Source: Flavisericum labens (GTDB lineage: Bacteria > Bacteroidota > Bacteroidia > Flavobacteriales > Flavobacteriaceae). From it: a stretch of DNA of 64,000 nt. Positions within the stretch are counted from its first letter, which is position 1. Every line of letters begins with the position of its first letter. The stretch is taken from NCBI RefSeq assembly GCF_045446075.1, contig NZ_JBJJBQ010000004.1, forward strand, positions 124,001-188,000, read 5' to 3'. The position numbers were made by a program, and so were the translations under genes. The notes beneath the pieces are model-generated. The model had not been told where the DNA came from. It saw only the letters and a program-made list of their open reading frames with translations, and ran no database searches. Below, in pieces: positions 34,718-44,982 of the stretch.

Positions 34718-34885
34718 ATGGCGAAGAAAAAAGCTTTTGCATTACGTGTTAATGAGGATATGCTCAAAGCAATTGAAAAATGGGCTGCAGACGAATTTCG
34801 AAGCACCAATGGCCAAATTGAATGGATGCTTAACGAAAGTCTTAAAAAGGCCAAACGTGGCCCAAAAAAAGATGCCTCAGAATAA
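34718..34885 (+). CDS. Small Arc-family DNA-binding protein
   Basis: A 55-residue protein. MAKKKAFALRVNEDMLKAIEKWAADEFRSTNGQIEWMLNESL has the ribbon-helix-helix pattern: beta strand KAFALRV, helix EDMLKAIEKWAADEF, helix STNGQIEWMLNESLK. It starts 3 bp after the previous stop, completing the SPFH/PH-like/Arc trio. It likely binds DNA as a dimer, perhaps regulating this operon. It converges with terC at 9 bp. Confidence 0.82.
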   Translation: MAKKKAFALRVNEDMLKAIEKWAADEFRSTNGQIEWMLNESLKKAKRGPKKDASE

Positions 34886-34894
34886 TTAAACAAC

Positions 34895-35707
34895 TTAACT
34901 ATTCTTAGCCTCCTGCTCTTTCAATAATTTCTTCTGATAACGCCCTTGAACAATATCGGTAATCACCAAAATGGCAATTACGAAATAAAACGTGGTTTTG
35001 CTCATTGACTCAACCGGATTTCCAAAAAGCTCTAAATGAGCCAAGTGCCCGCCTTCAGTAACTAACATTATTCCTACTATAAAAAGAATAAATAAACCAA
35101 GGACTTCATACATTCTGTTTTTAGTCAAAAATACAGAAATTCTATCTGCTAAAACCAGCATTAGCAAACCACTAATTACAATGGCAATGGCCATTACAAT
35201 AAATGCCGTTGTTGAATTTTCAATCTCATTAGTGAGACCGATAGCCGCCAAAATAGAATCGAAAGAAAACACTAAATTCATTAAAACAATACTAACAATA
35301 ACTGCGTTAGATGATTTTTTTCCTTTGGTTTTATCTTCACCTTCCACATCATAACTCATATCATGAATAGCTATCATATGCCAAATTTCCTTGATGGCCG
35401 TGTAAATTATAAAGCCTCCTCCTGCTAAAACAATTAAACTATGTCCGTTAAAAGCAAAATGTGTAACACCTTCTATTTTACCCGTAAGAAAAGAAAAAGG
35501 CTCCTTAAAATAGCCGATAAGGGATACCAAAACAAACAATAATACTATTCTCAATGCAATAGCAATTAATATACCTACTTTCCTAACTCTTTTTTGGTCA
35601 TTTTGAGGTGCTTTTTTTGACTCCAATGAAATGTATAATAAATTATCAAAACCTAAAACCGCTTGAAGCAACACAAGCATTAATAGGGTGAAAATGATTC
35701 CTAGCAT
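34895..35707 (-). CDS. TerC family integral membrane protein
   Basis: A 270-residue membrane protein with seven or more hydrophobic segments. The motif VLGFDNLLYISLES and later VLMNLVFSFDSILAA are TerC hallmarks with conserved aspartates in the membrane. TerC proteins are linked to metal (manganese) efflux or metalation of exported proteins. Transcribed leftwards, 9 bp before pssA ends. Confidence 0.88.
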   Translation of the reverse strand: MLGIIFTLLMLVLLQAVLGFDNLLYISLESKKAPQNDQKRVRKVGILIAIALRIVLLFVLVSLIGYFKEPFSFLTGKIEGVTHFAFNGHSLIVLAGGGFIIYTAIKEIWHMIAIHDMSYDVEGEDKTKGKKSSNAVIVSIVLMNLVFSFDSILAAIGLTNEIENSTTAFIVMAIAIVISGLLMLVLADRISVFLTKNRMYEVLGLFILFIVGIMLVTEGGHLAHLELFGNPVESMSKTTFYFVIAILVITDIVQGRYQKKLLKEQEAKNS

Positions 35708-35716
35708 TTGTTAAAA

Positions 35717-36469
35717 TTATTTGGAAGTTAAATTGTCTAAAACAGACATTACAATATAAAGTAAGATAATAATAGGTATGGATGCAAATTGTAAAACAAT
35801 AAGCAAAACGATGCATAAAATGATAAAAATATAGCGTGTTGCGTTATTCTTAAAACTGAAATCTTTAAATTTTAATGCGAACAGTTTAATGTTTGAATTT
35901 AATAAATAGCAACTCAAGATTGTTAAACCAATTAAAAACCATTTATTTAAAATAATATGGTTAATGGCATCGCTATTTTGAAACTCGATAATTAACGGTA
36001 ATGAAATAATCAACAACGCATTGGCGGGTGTGGGCAGGCCTTTAAAATAAGTTTGTTGCTCTTCGTCTATATTAAATTTTGCCAAACGATAGGCCGAAGC
36101 CAAGGTGATGGCCAAACCAAAAAAAGCAGTAATTGATACACTGTAGGTAACCCCATAAAAGTCGGTACCCCAACCTTCCGAAAAGCTAAATGATTCTCCA
36201 GAACCAATAGACAACCCTAATAATTTAAACATAATAATTCCGGGAACGACTCCGCTGGTAACAACATCAGCTAAAGAATCTAATTGTAACCCTAATTCGC
36301 TTTGCACATTCAATTTTCGTGCAGCAAAACCATCAAAAAAGTCAAAAAATACACCAATAAACACGAATAATGCAGCAGCCACAAAATGGTTGTTCACTGC
36401 TAAAATCACCGCAATACAGCCAGATAACAAGTTTAAAAGTGTAAGTGCATTGGGTACGTATTTTTTCAT
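35717..36469 (-). CDS. pssA: CDP-diacylglycerol-serine O-phosphatidyltransferase
   Basis: ATG at 36469 (MKKYVPNALTLLNLLSG) is chosen over the longer frame to 36499, as family members begin at this point. The 250-residue enzyme holds the full motif D46-G47-x2-A50-R51-x8-G60-x3-D64-x3-D68 and about eight membrane helices. It makes phosphatidylserine, precursor of phosphatidylethanolamine. In the same direction as terC. Confidence 0.9.
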   Translation of the reverse strand: MKKYVPNALTLLNLLSGCIAVILAVNNHFVAAALFVFIGVFFDFFDGFAARKLNVQSELGLQLDSLADVVTSGVVPGIIMFKLLGLSIGSGESFSFSEGWGTDFYGVTYSVSITAFFGLAITLASAYRLAKFNIDEEQQTYFKGLPTPANALLIISLPLIIEFQNSDAINHIILNKWFLIGLTILSCYLLNSNIKLFALKFKDFSFKNNATRYIFIILCIVLLIVLQFASIPIIILLYIVMSVLDNLTSK

Positions 36470-36589
36470 ACAACTTAGTTTAGTTTGTAAAAATAGCAAA
36501 CAATTTTCGTCTAAAGCAAGTAATAAACAATATCTATGGCAATTTCAAGTTTATAGGTTTGTAAATTATGTGCATATTTGTAAAAAAAA

Positions 36590-37666
36590 TTGGGATTGAA
36601 ACCATACTTAACCACATTATTCTGCTTACTATCTGTCACATTGTTTAGTCAAACCGTAAGAAAATATTCTAACGAGTTTATGAACATTGGCGTTGATGCC
36701 GCTGCATTGGGCATGAGTAGCGCTGTAACATCGCATACTTCAGATGTTAATTCTGGCTATTGGAATCCAGCTGGCCTATTAAAACTTGAAGATAACCAAC
36801 TGGCGCTCATGCATTCCAGTTATTTCGCCAATATTGCCAATTATGATTATGCAGCATTCGCCATGCCATTGGATAGCCAAAGCGCGGTTGGCATATCATT
36901 AATTCGTTTTGCTGTTGATGACATTTTAAACACCACCCAACTTATAGATGAACAAGGCAATATTAATTATGATAGAATCAGTTTATTTTCTACGGCCGAT
37001 TATGGATTAACATTTTCGTACGCTCGTTCTATGCCCGTACAGGGTTTGAATTATGGTGTGAATGCCAAAGTGATTCGGAGGATTATTGGTGATTTTGCCT
37101 CTTCATGGGGATTTGGGTTGGATTTCGGGATGCAATTTGAAACCGATAACAATTGGAAATTTGGTGTTATGGCCAGAGATATCACTACTACTTTTAATGC
37201 TTGGGCCATTGATGAAGATGAATTTGAAACTATCAAGGATGCTGTTGAAGGTCAAAACCAAGAATTACCCGAAACTACTGAAATTACCATCCCAAAATTG
37301 CAGATTGGTATTTCAAAACTAATTGATTTCAACTATGATTATACCTTACTCACTTCATTGAACTTAAACGTTCGCTTTGAAGAAAACAATGATATTATTT
37401 CCACGTCTGTAGCAAGTATAAACCCTGCTTTAGGTTTTGAGTTTGGTTATATCGACATGGTATATTTACGTGCAGGTATGGGGAATTTTCAAAATGAAAC
37501 CCAGTTTGACAATTCTGAACAGTTAAGCTTCCAGCCCAGTTTTGGTTTGGGCTTTAAATATAACGGTATTCAGGTCGATTATGCTTTTACTGATATTGGT
37601 GACCAAAGCGTTGCTTTATATTCAAATGTGTTTTCGTTAAAACTCGATTTTAGTATCTTTAGATGA
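36590..37666 (+). CDS. PorV/PorQ-family outer membrane beta-barrel protein
   Basis: A 358-residue protein with a signal peptide (LKPYLTTLFCLLSVTLFSQ). No ATG is available; the start is TTG at 36590 or 36596, with an in-frame TAA just before. The mature part, NEFMNIGVDAAALGMSSAVTSHTSDVNSGYWNPAGL, is the PorV/PorQ-like opening, then repeated beta strands ending in a typical aromatic C-terminus (FSLKLDFSIFR). PorV-type proteins serve type IX secretion; this one may be a paralogue. Confidence 0.85.
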   Translation: MGLKPYLTTLFCLLSVTLFSQTVRKYSNEFMNIGVDAAALGMSSAVTSHTSDVNSGYWNPAGLLKLEDNQLALMHSSYFANIANYDYAAFAMPLDSQSAVGISLIRFAVDDILNTTQLIDEQGNINYDRISLFSTADYGLTFSYARSMPVQGLNYGVNAKVIRRIIGDFASSWGFGLDFGMQFETDNNWKFGVMARDITTTFNAWAIDEDEFETIKDAVEGQNQELPETTEITIPKLQIGISKLIDFNYDYTLLTSLNLNVRFEENNDIISTSVASINPALGFEFGYIDMVYLRAGMGNFQNETQFDNSEQLSFQPSFGLGFKYNGIQVDYAFTDIGDQSVALYSNVFSLKLDFSIFR

Positions 37667-37750
37667 GTCCATAATGGGCATTGAACAAACCAGACTCACT
37701 GCTGCCCAAAGTAAATAATACAACTGAATGATTGATCAAAAAAACAATAC

Positions 37751-38926
37751 ATGAAAAAAACATTACTTTTTTTATTATTAGTTTTTCTTTCTTTTTCCGC
37801 TTTTGCACAACAAAATCAATTATCTGAAAGTGCTCAAATCAGTGTGCTAACGGTTGGCCCCGGGGCTTCTTTAAACGATTCCTTTGGACATAGTGCGTTT
37901 AGGATAAAGGACAAAAAAAAGGGTATTGACGCCGTTTATGGCTATGGCGAATATGATTTTGAAGCGCCTAACTTTTATTTAAAATTTGCTCAAGGAAAAC
38001 TGCACTACTTAATAAGTAAAACCAATTTTAATCGATTCTTTCAAGTTTATGTTTACTTCAACAGGTCCATAAAAGAACAGGTTTTAAACCTTTCGGGGGA
38101 AGAAAAACAACGGTTGTATGATTATCTAATCAATAACTACAAACCCGAAAACAGAAAATATCTGTATGATTTCTTTTTTGATAACTGCGCTACCAAAATC
38201 AAGGATGTGGTTAAAGTAGCTTTGAATGATTCCATTACATTTTATCCGCCTAAAGATTATAAAGAAGCCTCTTTTAGAACATTAATCCAAAATAATTTAA
38301 ACAGAAATTCGTGGGGAAGTCTAGGTATTGATATAGCCCTAGGCTCTGTAATCGATAGAACGGCTACAGCCGAGCAGCATATGTTTTTACCGGAAAACAT
38401 TTATACTTTTTTTGAAAATGCTGCCATAAAAAACAACAACCAACCTTTGGTAAAGCAAAGTAGAGTGATTTACGCTAAAAAAGAAATTCCGCAAACAAGT
38501 TCATTTTTTACTAGTCCGTTGTTTATTTTAAGCATTGTATCACTATTCATAATTTTTATAACCTATAAAGATTACAAAAGCCAAACAAGATACAAGTGGC
38601 TGGACATAGCCCTTTTCAGTATCACTGGGCTCATCGGAATTTTTATTTTACTGCTATGGTTTGCAACAGATCATTTAGGAACACATCAAAACTATAATTT
38701 ACTTTGGGCCTTTGCACTTAACATTTTAGTACTAGGCCAGTTGTATAAGAAAAAAGTAAGCCCATGGTTTAAAAAGTACCTTAAGCTTCTAATCATTCTA
38801 CTTTGCCTTTTAACTTTACATTGGATAATTGGTGTTCAGGTTTTTGCCATAGGATTAATTCCGTTATTGATTGCACTATTTTTACGATACATATTCCTTG
38901 TAAAGCACTTTAATAATATTGGTTAA
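37751..38926 (+). CDS. DUF4105 / Lnb N-terminal domain protein
   Basis: A 391-residue protein with a signal peptide (AFAQ), an N-terminal periplasmic domain with H47 (DSFGHSAF) and C146 (FFDNCATKI), and four C-terminal membrane helices (about 260-390). The papain-like H/C pair and the layout match the DUF4105 family, of which a member in Bacteroides was reported as lipoprotein N-acyltransferase (Lnb). It likely modifies lipoproteins in the inner membrane. The role is inferred. Confidence 0.75.
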   Translation: MKKTLLFLLLVFLSFSAFAQQNQLSESAQISVLTVGPGASLNDSFGHSAFRIKDKKKGIDAVYGYGEYDFEAPNFYLKFAQGKLHYLISKTNFNRFFQVYVYFNRSIKEQVLNLSGEEKQRLYDYLINNYKPENRKYLYDFFFDNCATKIKDVVKVALNDSITFYPPKDYKEASFRTLIQNNLNRNSWGSLGIDIALGSVIDRTATAEQHMFLPENIYTFFENAAIKNNNQPLVKQSRVIYAKKEIPQTSSFFTSPLFILSIVSLFIIFITYKDYKSQTRYKWLDIALFSITGLIGIFILLLWFATDHLGTHQNYNLLWAFALNILVLGQLYKKKVSPWFKKYLKLLIILLCLLTLHWIIGVQVFAIGLIPLLIALFLRYIFLVKHFNNIG

Positions 38927-38941
38927 CAATACTCAAGAGTA

Positions 38942-40333
38942 CTATTGGCCTCTAAAGAAAATAATGGTACTCAATGTTTTTATTAAAACATTGGCGTCAA
39001 GAAAAAAGCCTCTATGTTTAATATAATACAAATCGTATTGAAGTTTTAATAAACTATCGTCAACCGATGAGCCATAACGTGTTTTTACCTGCGCCCATCC
39101 GGTAAGGCCGGGTTTTACCATATGCCGTGTTTCGTAAAAAGGCAGCATTCGAGACAATTCTTTTACAAAAAATGGTCGTTCGGGCCTTGGGCCAATCAAA
39201 CTCATTTCCCCTTTAAGGATATTTATAAATTGTGGAATTTCGTCTATCCGGGAATGCCTCAAAAATTTACCAAAAGGTGTAATCCTAGCATCTCCCTTTG
39301 TTGCCCAAACAGCACCCGATTGTTCCGCATCTATGATCATAGTACGGAATTTAATAATTTTAAAAATGTTTCCATTTTTCCCAACGCGTTCTTGAGTGTA
39401 TAACAATGGGCCTCTATTAGCCAAAAGGTTTCCTAATAAAACTATCGGTAAAAATATTATTCCGGCAATAATTCCTAAAACTGAAACCATCACATCAAAA
39501 AGACGATGAAAAAACAAATACAATTTATTTTGGTTGTTTCTACTAAACGGAAAATATTTATAAAAATCTTTGCCTACAAACTGCACTGGAACACGCTGGG
39601 TTAAATCTTCATAAACCTGTGTGTATTCATTAATGGGAAAACCTTCTTCAAGTAATTTTATAAGCGTATAATAAATTTCGGGAGTTATGTTTTCCGTGCT
39701 ATAGCTTGCTACCACAATCTCTGATAAATTTTCTTTTTCAATAACTTCACGAATCTGTTTTGGACTATATTCGGGAACCGAATTAAATTTTATGTTCACT
39801 CCTGTTTTGGCTTCGCAATTAACAAAACCCACTATTTTATAATTGGGGTCTGAAGTCTTAAATGTTTCATAGATTGATTCAATATTGGATGTTTCGCCAA
39901 TTATCAATACCCTTTTATAAAATCTTGGAGAAACAACAAATGAAATGTATGCCCACCGCCATAAGAACAACGCTACTAAAATTGAAAAATAAAAGAATAG
40001 TATCTGCAACCGATTATCAGGCAGTACAGGTGTAAAAAACGGAGTTAAAAAGTAAAAAAGTACAGTGGTAGATACCGTAAACACAATACTTGTGGCAACC
40101 TTTTCAATTTTACTGGACTTTTGCAAATCATACAATTCGAAAATGGTTCCAAAAAGCGATACATATAAAATAAGAACGAATATCCACCTCCAATTTTCCT
40201 TGGATACGGTGAAATAATCAAAATGAAAAGTGTTGCTTACAGCATATAGTACTGCGAGTATCGAAATAATATCGAAAAACCGTAAAAGAATTTTACGTTC
40301 AGATATATTAAAATGTATACCAGTACTGGACAT
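38942..40333 (-). CDS. Polyprenyl glycosylphosphotransferase (initiating sugar transferase)
   Basis: A 463-residue enzyme: four or five N-terminal membrane helices, a CoA-binding-like middle part and a C-terminal bacterial sugar transferase domain (about 270-463) with KIIKFRTMIIDAE, SRIDEIPQFINILKGEMSLIGPRPE and GLTGWAQV. It attaches the first sugar-phosphate to undecaprenyl phosphate, starting repeat-unit synthesis. It is the last gene of the leftward glycan locus, 95 bp after the polymerase/ligase gene. Confidence 0.92.
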   Translation of the reverse strand: MSSTGIHFNISERKILLRFFDIISILAVLYAVSNTFHFDYFTVSKENWRWIFVLILYVSLFGTIFELYDLQKSSKIEKVATSIVFTVSTTVLFYFLTPFFTPVLPDNRLQILFFYFSILVALFLWRWAYISFVVSPRFYKRVLIIGETSNIESIYETFKTSDPNYKIVGFVNCEAKTGVNIKFNSVPEYSPKQIREVIEKENLSEIVVASYSTENITPEIYYTLIKLLEEGFPINEYTQVYEDLTQRVPVQFVGKDFYKYFPFSRNNQNKLYLFFHRLFDVMVSVLGIIAGIIFLPIVLLGNLLANRGPLLYTQERVGKNGNIFKIIKFRTMIIDAEQSGAVWATKGDARITPFGKFLRHSRIDEIPQFINILKGEMSLIGPRPERPFFVKELSRMLPFYETRHMVKPGLTGWAQVKTRYGSSVDDSLLKLQYDLYYIKHRGFFLDANVLIKTLSTIIFFRGQ

Positions 40334-40428
40334 ATTATAGCGCTAACTTGAGACATGTAAATATAGTAAGTAAATTTTATTAAGCTAGAGCAAATTAAAT
40401 CATTCACACATAAAGCCTTTTCATAAAT

Positions 40429-41799
40429 TCACCTTTCTGGTACTCGTAAATTACTTTTACCTTTAGAAGGTTTGCCCTTAGTTTTATATTGTATGTTCAA
40501 CAAACACAAACCATAAACAAAAGCTGGAGCCGCAATACGCATGGCTGAATGGTTAATAGTAAGCAACCAAAAAATATAAAAAGAATAAAAAAACAAGTTT
40601 GATTTATCGCTTATCCTATGCATCAAAGGCACTAAAAGTAAAATTGAAAATGCCATGATGCCCAACAAACCATGTTCGGCAACAATCCGGCTCATTTCAT
40701 TGTGCGAAGCTGCTTCAACACCTGTTTCACTCAATCGTACTTCCTTAACCTTACCAACCCCAATTCCCAAAAAAGGATTCTCCATAAACTCCCCAAACTC
40801 AAAAGCGAGCAAATCGACTCTCCCGGTGGTGATGTCTTCTTTCTCCCTTCCAGCGGCATCTTGATTGGCATAGCGTTTATCTAAAAACCCGCTGGTTTGA
40901 ATGGAACTCACTATCCATATAAGTCCAACTATAAACAAAAAAATCAAGGCAGAAAGTTTAATTTTTAACTTAGTCTTAAAATTAACCTTTAAGTAATACA
41001 AACCTAAAAAAAACAAAATCATAACTACTGCAGTTATAACGCCTCCCCTACTGAATGTAACAAGGGCTCTAAAGCCGAATATTCCCAATAAAAATAAGTC
41101 AAAAAGCCTGTGAACATATAATTCTTTTGATATGAAAAACTTCGCTGCGGCAATAAATATTCCTATTCCTAAAACAGTGGCCACCTGATTGGGACCAAAG
41201 CCTCCAGAAGCCGCAAAATTGGAATTTGTTCCCGTAACAACCTCTTGCAAATTGGGCGTATATAAAAACAAATAAACCGTCATGCTAACCAAGGGTAATA
41301 AAAAAGCTGCTAAAATCAATTTTAACTGATTGAATCGTATGGTGCGTTTATAACAATAAACAGCCGCTATTCCCAAACAAACAGGACCACTTAAATTAAA
41401 AGCCACCGCTCTTCTTATGTCCGATTCAAACCCCAACGAACTAACCGCTACATATATGCCTGGTATCAATAGCAATATATACACCACATATATAAGTGCT
41501 TTATTTGAAAATCCGTTACTGAGCAACCCCAAACCAATAAACCCAATAACCAAATATTTACTGGCTTCATAAAAAACAGTACCACCATTCATCCTTAAAA
41601 ACACCTCACTCCCTACCACATAGGCACAAGCCAGCAAAACATAAAATGATTTATATGCCTTGGAGGCCATTAAAATTTTATACCCAAAAAAAGCAGTACT
41701 CAACAAAAAAAAGCCCAATGCCAATGGTCTATACAAAAACACCCCTAATCCCAACAAAACATGAAAGATGAGTAATTTATAATAGATAGATAACTTCAT
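40429..41799 (-). CDS. O-antigen polymerase/ligase (Wzy/WaaL family)
   Basis: A 456-residue membrane protein with about twelve hydrophobic segments and a large periplasmic loop carrying FGEFMENPFLGIGVG and AASHNEMSRIVAEHGLLG, the Wzy_C pattern. It joins repeat units or ligates the polymer to a carrier. Overlaps the upstream glycosyltransferase by 4 bp (41796-41799). No Wzx is seen nearby. Confidence 0.85.
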   Translation of the reverse strand: MKLSIYYKLLIFHVLLGLGVFLYRPLALGFFLLSTAFFGYKILMASKAYKSFYVLLACAYVVGSEVFLRMNGGTVFYEASKYLVIGFIGLGLLSNGFSNKALIYVVYILLLIPGIYVAVSSLGFESDIRRAVAFNLSGPVCLGIAAVYCYKRTIRFNQLKLILAAFLLPLVSMTVYLFLYTPNLQEVVTGTNSNFAASGGFGPNQVATVLGIGIFIAAAKFFISKELYVHRLFDLFLLGIFGFRALVTFSRGGVITAVVMILFFLGLYYLKVNFKTKLKIKLSALIFLFIVGLIWIVSSIQTSGFLDKRYANQDAAGREKEDITTGRVDLLAFEFGEFMENPFLGIGVGKVKEVRLSETGVEAASHNEMSRIVAEHGLLGIMAFSILLLVPLMHRISDKSNLFFYSFYIFWLLTINHSAMRIAAPAFVYGLCLLNIQYKTKGKPSKGKSNLRVPER

Positions 41800-42872
41800 G
41801 AATCATATTTTTTATAAATGCACATTAACTTATCAATCATACTAGCCTCAGAAAAATCATGAGTAACTTTTCTTTTTAAATTTTGTCCCATGAATTCCCT
41901 TAAATCTTTGTTTTCAATTAAACGAACTAAAGCTGCTGCCAACAAATCTTCACGCTCTGGTTCAATCAATATACCATCATCTGCGGTTGATATAACCTTT
42001 TTGCAATCCCCTACATTGGTAACAACAACTGGCAAACCCGCTAAGCCATATTCCAATAAAGCCAAAGGTAAGCCTTCAGATTTTGATGCCAATACCCCAA
42101 TATCAGATTGCTTTAAAACATGTAAAGTATCAGAACAGCTGCCATATAAAAAAACACAATGGGCTAAATTATTTTCACTTATAAACCTTTTAACAGCATT
42201 AGAATAGGCATCTTCAAAATCCTGTCCAACCAAATGTAAAGTCCATGTATCATATTTTTCTACCAACAATTTAAACCCATTCAACAAATTGATATGATCT
42301 TTTTGAGGTCTTAAATTAGCCAAACAAACCATACGTTTGCCAGGCTCGCCTTGCAACTTTGTAACAGGCTTTGCTTCATTTAACTGTGCGAAATTCGGCA
42401 AATAACTTACTGTATTTACTTTAAGATGTTCTTTTGCCCAATGTTTTAATTTAGTATTAACGCAAATAACATGATTGAAAAACAAAGCGGAACATTTTAA
42501 AATCCATTTTGGCCTTTTACTTAAATAGTCACTGTTTCCATAATGATCATGCCAAATTAAAATCAGTTTAGGGTTTAATAGCTTCATCATAGTTCCTAAA
42601 AAATAAGAGGTGCTATGGGCATGAACCAAGGTTATTCTATGTTTTTTGATGTAGCTATTCAGTTTAAAAACAGCTTTTAAATCTAATGTGGATGTTTTAT
42701 CTAAAAACAAATAACCGACACCATTTAAAAGATTGCCTTTCAATAACCCTTCTTTTCTTGTCGCGCACAAAAAAGAACCGTCGGTACAATTTACCAAGGC
42801 GTTTGCATAATTTACAGCTACCCGTTCTGTCCCTCCTAATTCCAAAGAGTCTATGAGCTGTATAACTTTCAT
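41796..42872 (-). CDS. Glycosyltransferase family 4
   Basis: A 358-residue GT-B enzyme; N-terminal LIDSLELGGTERVAVNYANAL, C-terminal donor domain KSEGLPLALLEYGLAGLPVVVTNVGDC with the EX7E-like acidic residues. It adds one sugar in repeat-unit assembly. Starts 4 bp inside the upstream gene. Confidence 0.88.
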   Translation of the reverse strand: MKVIQLIDSLELGGTERVAVNYANALVNCTDGSFLCATRKEGLLKGNLLNGVGYLFLDKTSTLDLKAVFKLNSYIKKHRITLVHAHSTSYFLGTMMKLLNPKLILIWHDHYGNSDYLSKRPKWILKCSALFFNHVICVNTKLKHWAKEHLKVNTVSYLPNFAQLNEAKPVTKLQGEPGKRMVCLANLRPQKDHINLLNGFKLLVEKYDTWTLHLVGQDFEDAYSNAVKRFISENNLAHCVFLYGSCSDTLHVLKQSDIGVLASKSEGLPLALLEYGLAGLPVVVTNVGDCKKVISTADDGILIEPEREDLLAAALVRLIENKDLREFMGQNLKRKVTHDFSEASMIDKLMCIYKKYDS

Positions 42873-43990
42873 GAATGTTGTAGCAATTTAGAAATCTCGG
42901 TTTCAAAAACATCTAAGGTATAGTGTTGCGACCACTTACTTGCTGCTTCAGACATTTTCTGTAAAGTAGCCTCATCATCCAAATGCGTATTTATAGTATG
43001 TATAGCATGGTCTAATTCAGCGGTTATTAAAATACCTCTTTTACCGTAATCTAACATATCTGGCACACAAGATATTGGAGCCGCAATTGGAATGGCACCA
43101 AAAAACATGGCTTCAGCAATAGCTTTTGGCCAGCCTTCCGATTTTGAAGGCAATATTAAAAAATGGGCTGTTTTTAAAACGGCTTTTATAAGTACTTTTT
43201 GCTGATTGCCATGCCATTTCACGATGCTTTCTAGATGCTTATCTATAATGTATTGTTCTAAATCATTTTTTAAAATGCCATCACCATAGATATCTAACCT
43301 AACTTTTCTACCTTGTTTGCTTAATGCTTCAACCACTTTAACGGCAAACAGGGGCCGTTTACCTGCTACCAAACTCCCTATAAAAACGAAGTGTAAAACA
43401 GCATGGTAATGCCGTTTTATCGGTACTTGCTTTTCTTCATCCTTAAAAGTGGCCGTAAAAAAAGGTTTGATATTTTTGCTTTGGTTTTCCCAATGTCCAT
43501 AAACCAAAACTTGCATGTTTTTGGTTAAAAAGGTATGGCTTAGCAACCATTTTTGAAACCTATAACTCAAAGGCTGTTTTGCTTTGGGATCCCAATTGCC
43601 AGCATATTTTGCTGTTTTTGTCTTATGTGGAAAAAAAATTTGAACCAAACACCCTAAGAGTCCAATATTACCTGGGCATCTCAAATGGATATGATCGGCC
43701 CTTAAGCAAGCTTTGAATATTTTTATACTGATTTTTGGAATAAGCAACATAGAAAATATGGCACGTTTAAAACTAACGAAAGCAATCTCTGGAATTCTTG
43801 TGAACTTAATAGCACCGTGTTGGTATGCCATATCAATATGGGTCGGCTGTTCTTTGTCGCATGGCGCTACAATCTCAACCTCATCCACATATTTTAACCA
43901 CGCATTCATTTCCCTAACATAAGGCGCATAGGCAAACCATTGGCTATCATGCCGCTTGTGTATCACATGTGTTAGGATTAAAAATTTCAT
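42869..43990 (-). CDS. Glycosyltransferase family 4
   Basis: A 373-residue GT-B enzyme. The C-terminal domain shows FIGSLVAGKRPLFAVKVVEAL and LPSKSEGWPKAIAEAMFFGAIPIAAPISCVPDML, typical of GT4 donor binding. N-terminal part has HLRCPGNIGLLGCLV. It overlaps both neighbours by 4 bp. Sugar specificity unknown. Confidence 0.87.
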   Translation of the reverse strand: MKFLILTHVIHKRHDSQWFAYAPYVREMNAWLKYVDEVEIVAPCDKEQPTHIDMAYQHGAIKFTRIPEIAFVSFKRAIFSMLLIPKISIKIFKACLRADHIHLRCPGNIGLLGCLVQIFFPHKTKTAKYAGNWDPKAKQPLSYRFQKWLLSHTFLTKNMQVLVYGHWENQSKNIKPFFTATFKDEEKQVPIKRHYHAVLHFVFIGSLVAGKRPLFAVKVVEALSKQGRKVRLDIYGDGILKNDLEQYIIDKHLESIVKWHGNQQKVLIKAVLKTAHFLILPSKSEGWPKAIAEAMFFGAIPIAAPISCVPDMLDYGKRGILITAELDHAIHTINTHLDDEATLQKMSEAASKWSQHYTLDVFETEISKLLQHS

Positions 43991-44982
43991 CTCTCTACTT
44001 TAGGCGGATTAAAGATAATGGAAAACCAGCCAACCATACGCCCCAAACTTTCGGTTAGGGCCTCTTTTTTTTTGGAAGTTGTTAAAACATTTAGTGCTCT
44101 TATTACAGTTAACAACAAGGCTGTTAAATGCCATTTAGAATACGCTTTAAATGATACATTTTCATATTTAACACGCCACACATACCAGCCGTTCCTAACT
44201 ACCATTTTACCATATTTAAATTGGTTTGGTCTTCCAGCCCCCTCATGGTAATGGGATAATCTGGCACTGGTATTAACATACAAAGCACCTAATTTGGCTA
44301 ATCGCAAAGAAAAATCGGCATCCTCATACAATCCATAACCTTCAAAATAAGTTGAAAACGACAAGGTATCAAACACCTCTTTTTTATAACTGGACACCCC
44401 GCCCATAAGTTGTTCTACTTGATACGTCTTACCAGATGGCGGTAAAAAGCTAATAGCCCTTCCATGGGAAAATGTGGGCATAAAACCGGGTGGTGCATCG
44501 GGCAGCAAACCAATTTTGCGTCTTAGTTTAAAACGGTAAGGTTCTTGTCGCATCCAGCCATCATAATAAAATTTTGATGAATTTTCCGTATTGTCTGATG
44601 GTTCCCATTTAACTTCATTTGTAATATAACCACCTACGGCTAAAGCATTAGGTTTGTCTGAATATGTTTTTATTAAATTTTCAAAATACTTAAAATCTAA
44701 AACAATGTCATCATCCAAAAAACAAATAATCTCGGAAGTTTCGGAAATTTGTTGCACTCCATAATTTCGCTGTTTGGTAAGCCCTCTTAGTGTTTTATCG
44801 ACTTTAAAATATTTTAAACTTCTAAATGGGTTTTCATTTAAAATAACCTTGGTGTCATTATTACTAGAACCATCAACAATTAGTATCTCATTCGGGTACA
44901 AGGTCTGCGCCTCCACCGATTCCAACAAGTTAAGCAATGGTTGGGAGCGCATATACGTACATACAATCAACGAAAACCGCAT
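43987..44982 (-). CDS. Glycosyltransferase family 2
   Basis: A 331-residue GT-A enzyme. LIVCTYMRSQPLLNLLESVEAQTL, IVDGSSNNDT and FLDDDIVLDF give the nucleotide-sugar and metal-binding DxD-type motif; a later GYGLYEDADFSLRLAKLG carries the ED acid. No membrane helix is evident. Its start overlaps the stop of the next upstream gene by one base. Confidence 0.88.
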   Translation of the reverse strand: MRFSLIVCTYMRSQPLLNLLESVEAQTLYPNEILIVDGSSNNDTKVILNENPFRSLKYFKVDKTLRGLTKQRNYGVQQISETSEIICFLDDDIVLDFKYFENLIKTYSDKPNALAVGGYITNEVKWEPSDNTENSSKFYYDGWMRQEPYRFKLRRKIGLLPDAPPGFMPTFSHGRAISFLPPSGKTYQVEQLMGGVSSYKKEVFDTLSFSTYFEGYGLYEDADFSLRLAKLGALYVNTSARLSHYHEGAGRPNQFKYGKMVVRNGWYVWRVKYENVSFKAYSKWHLTALLLTVIRALNVLTTSKKKEALTESLGRMVGWFSIIFNPPKVER

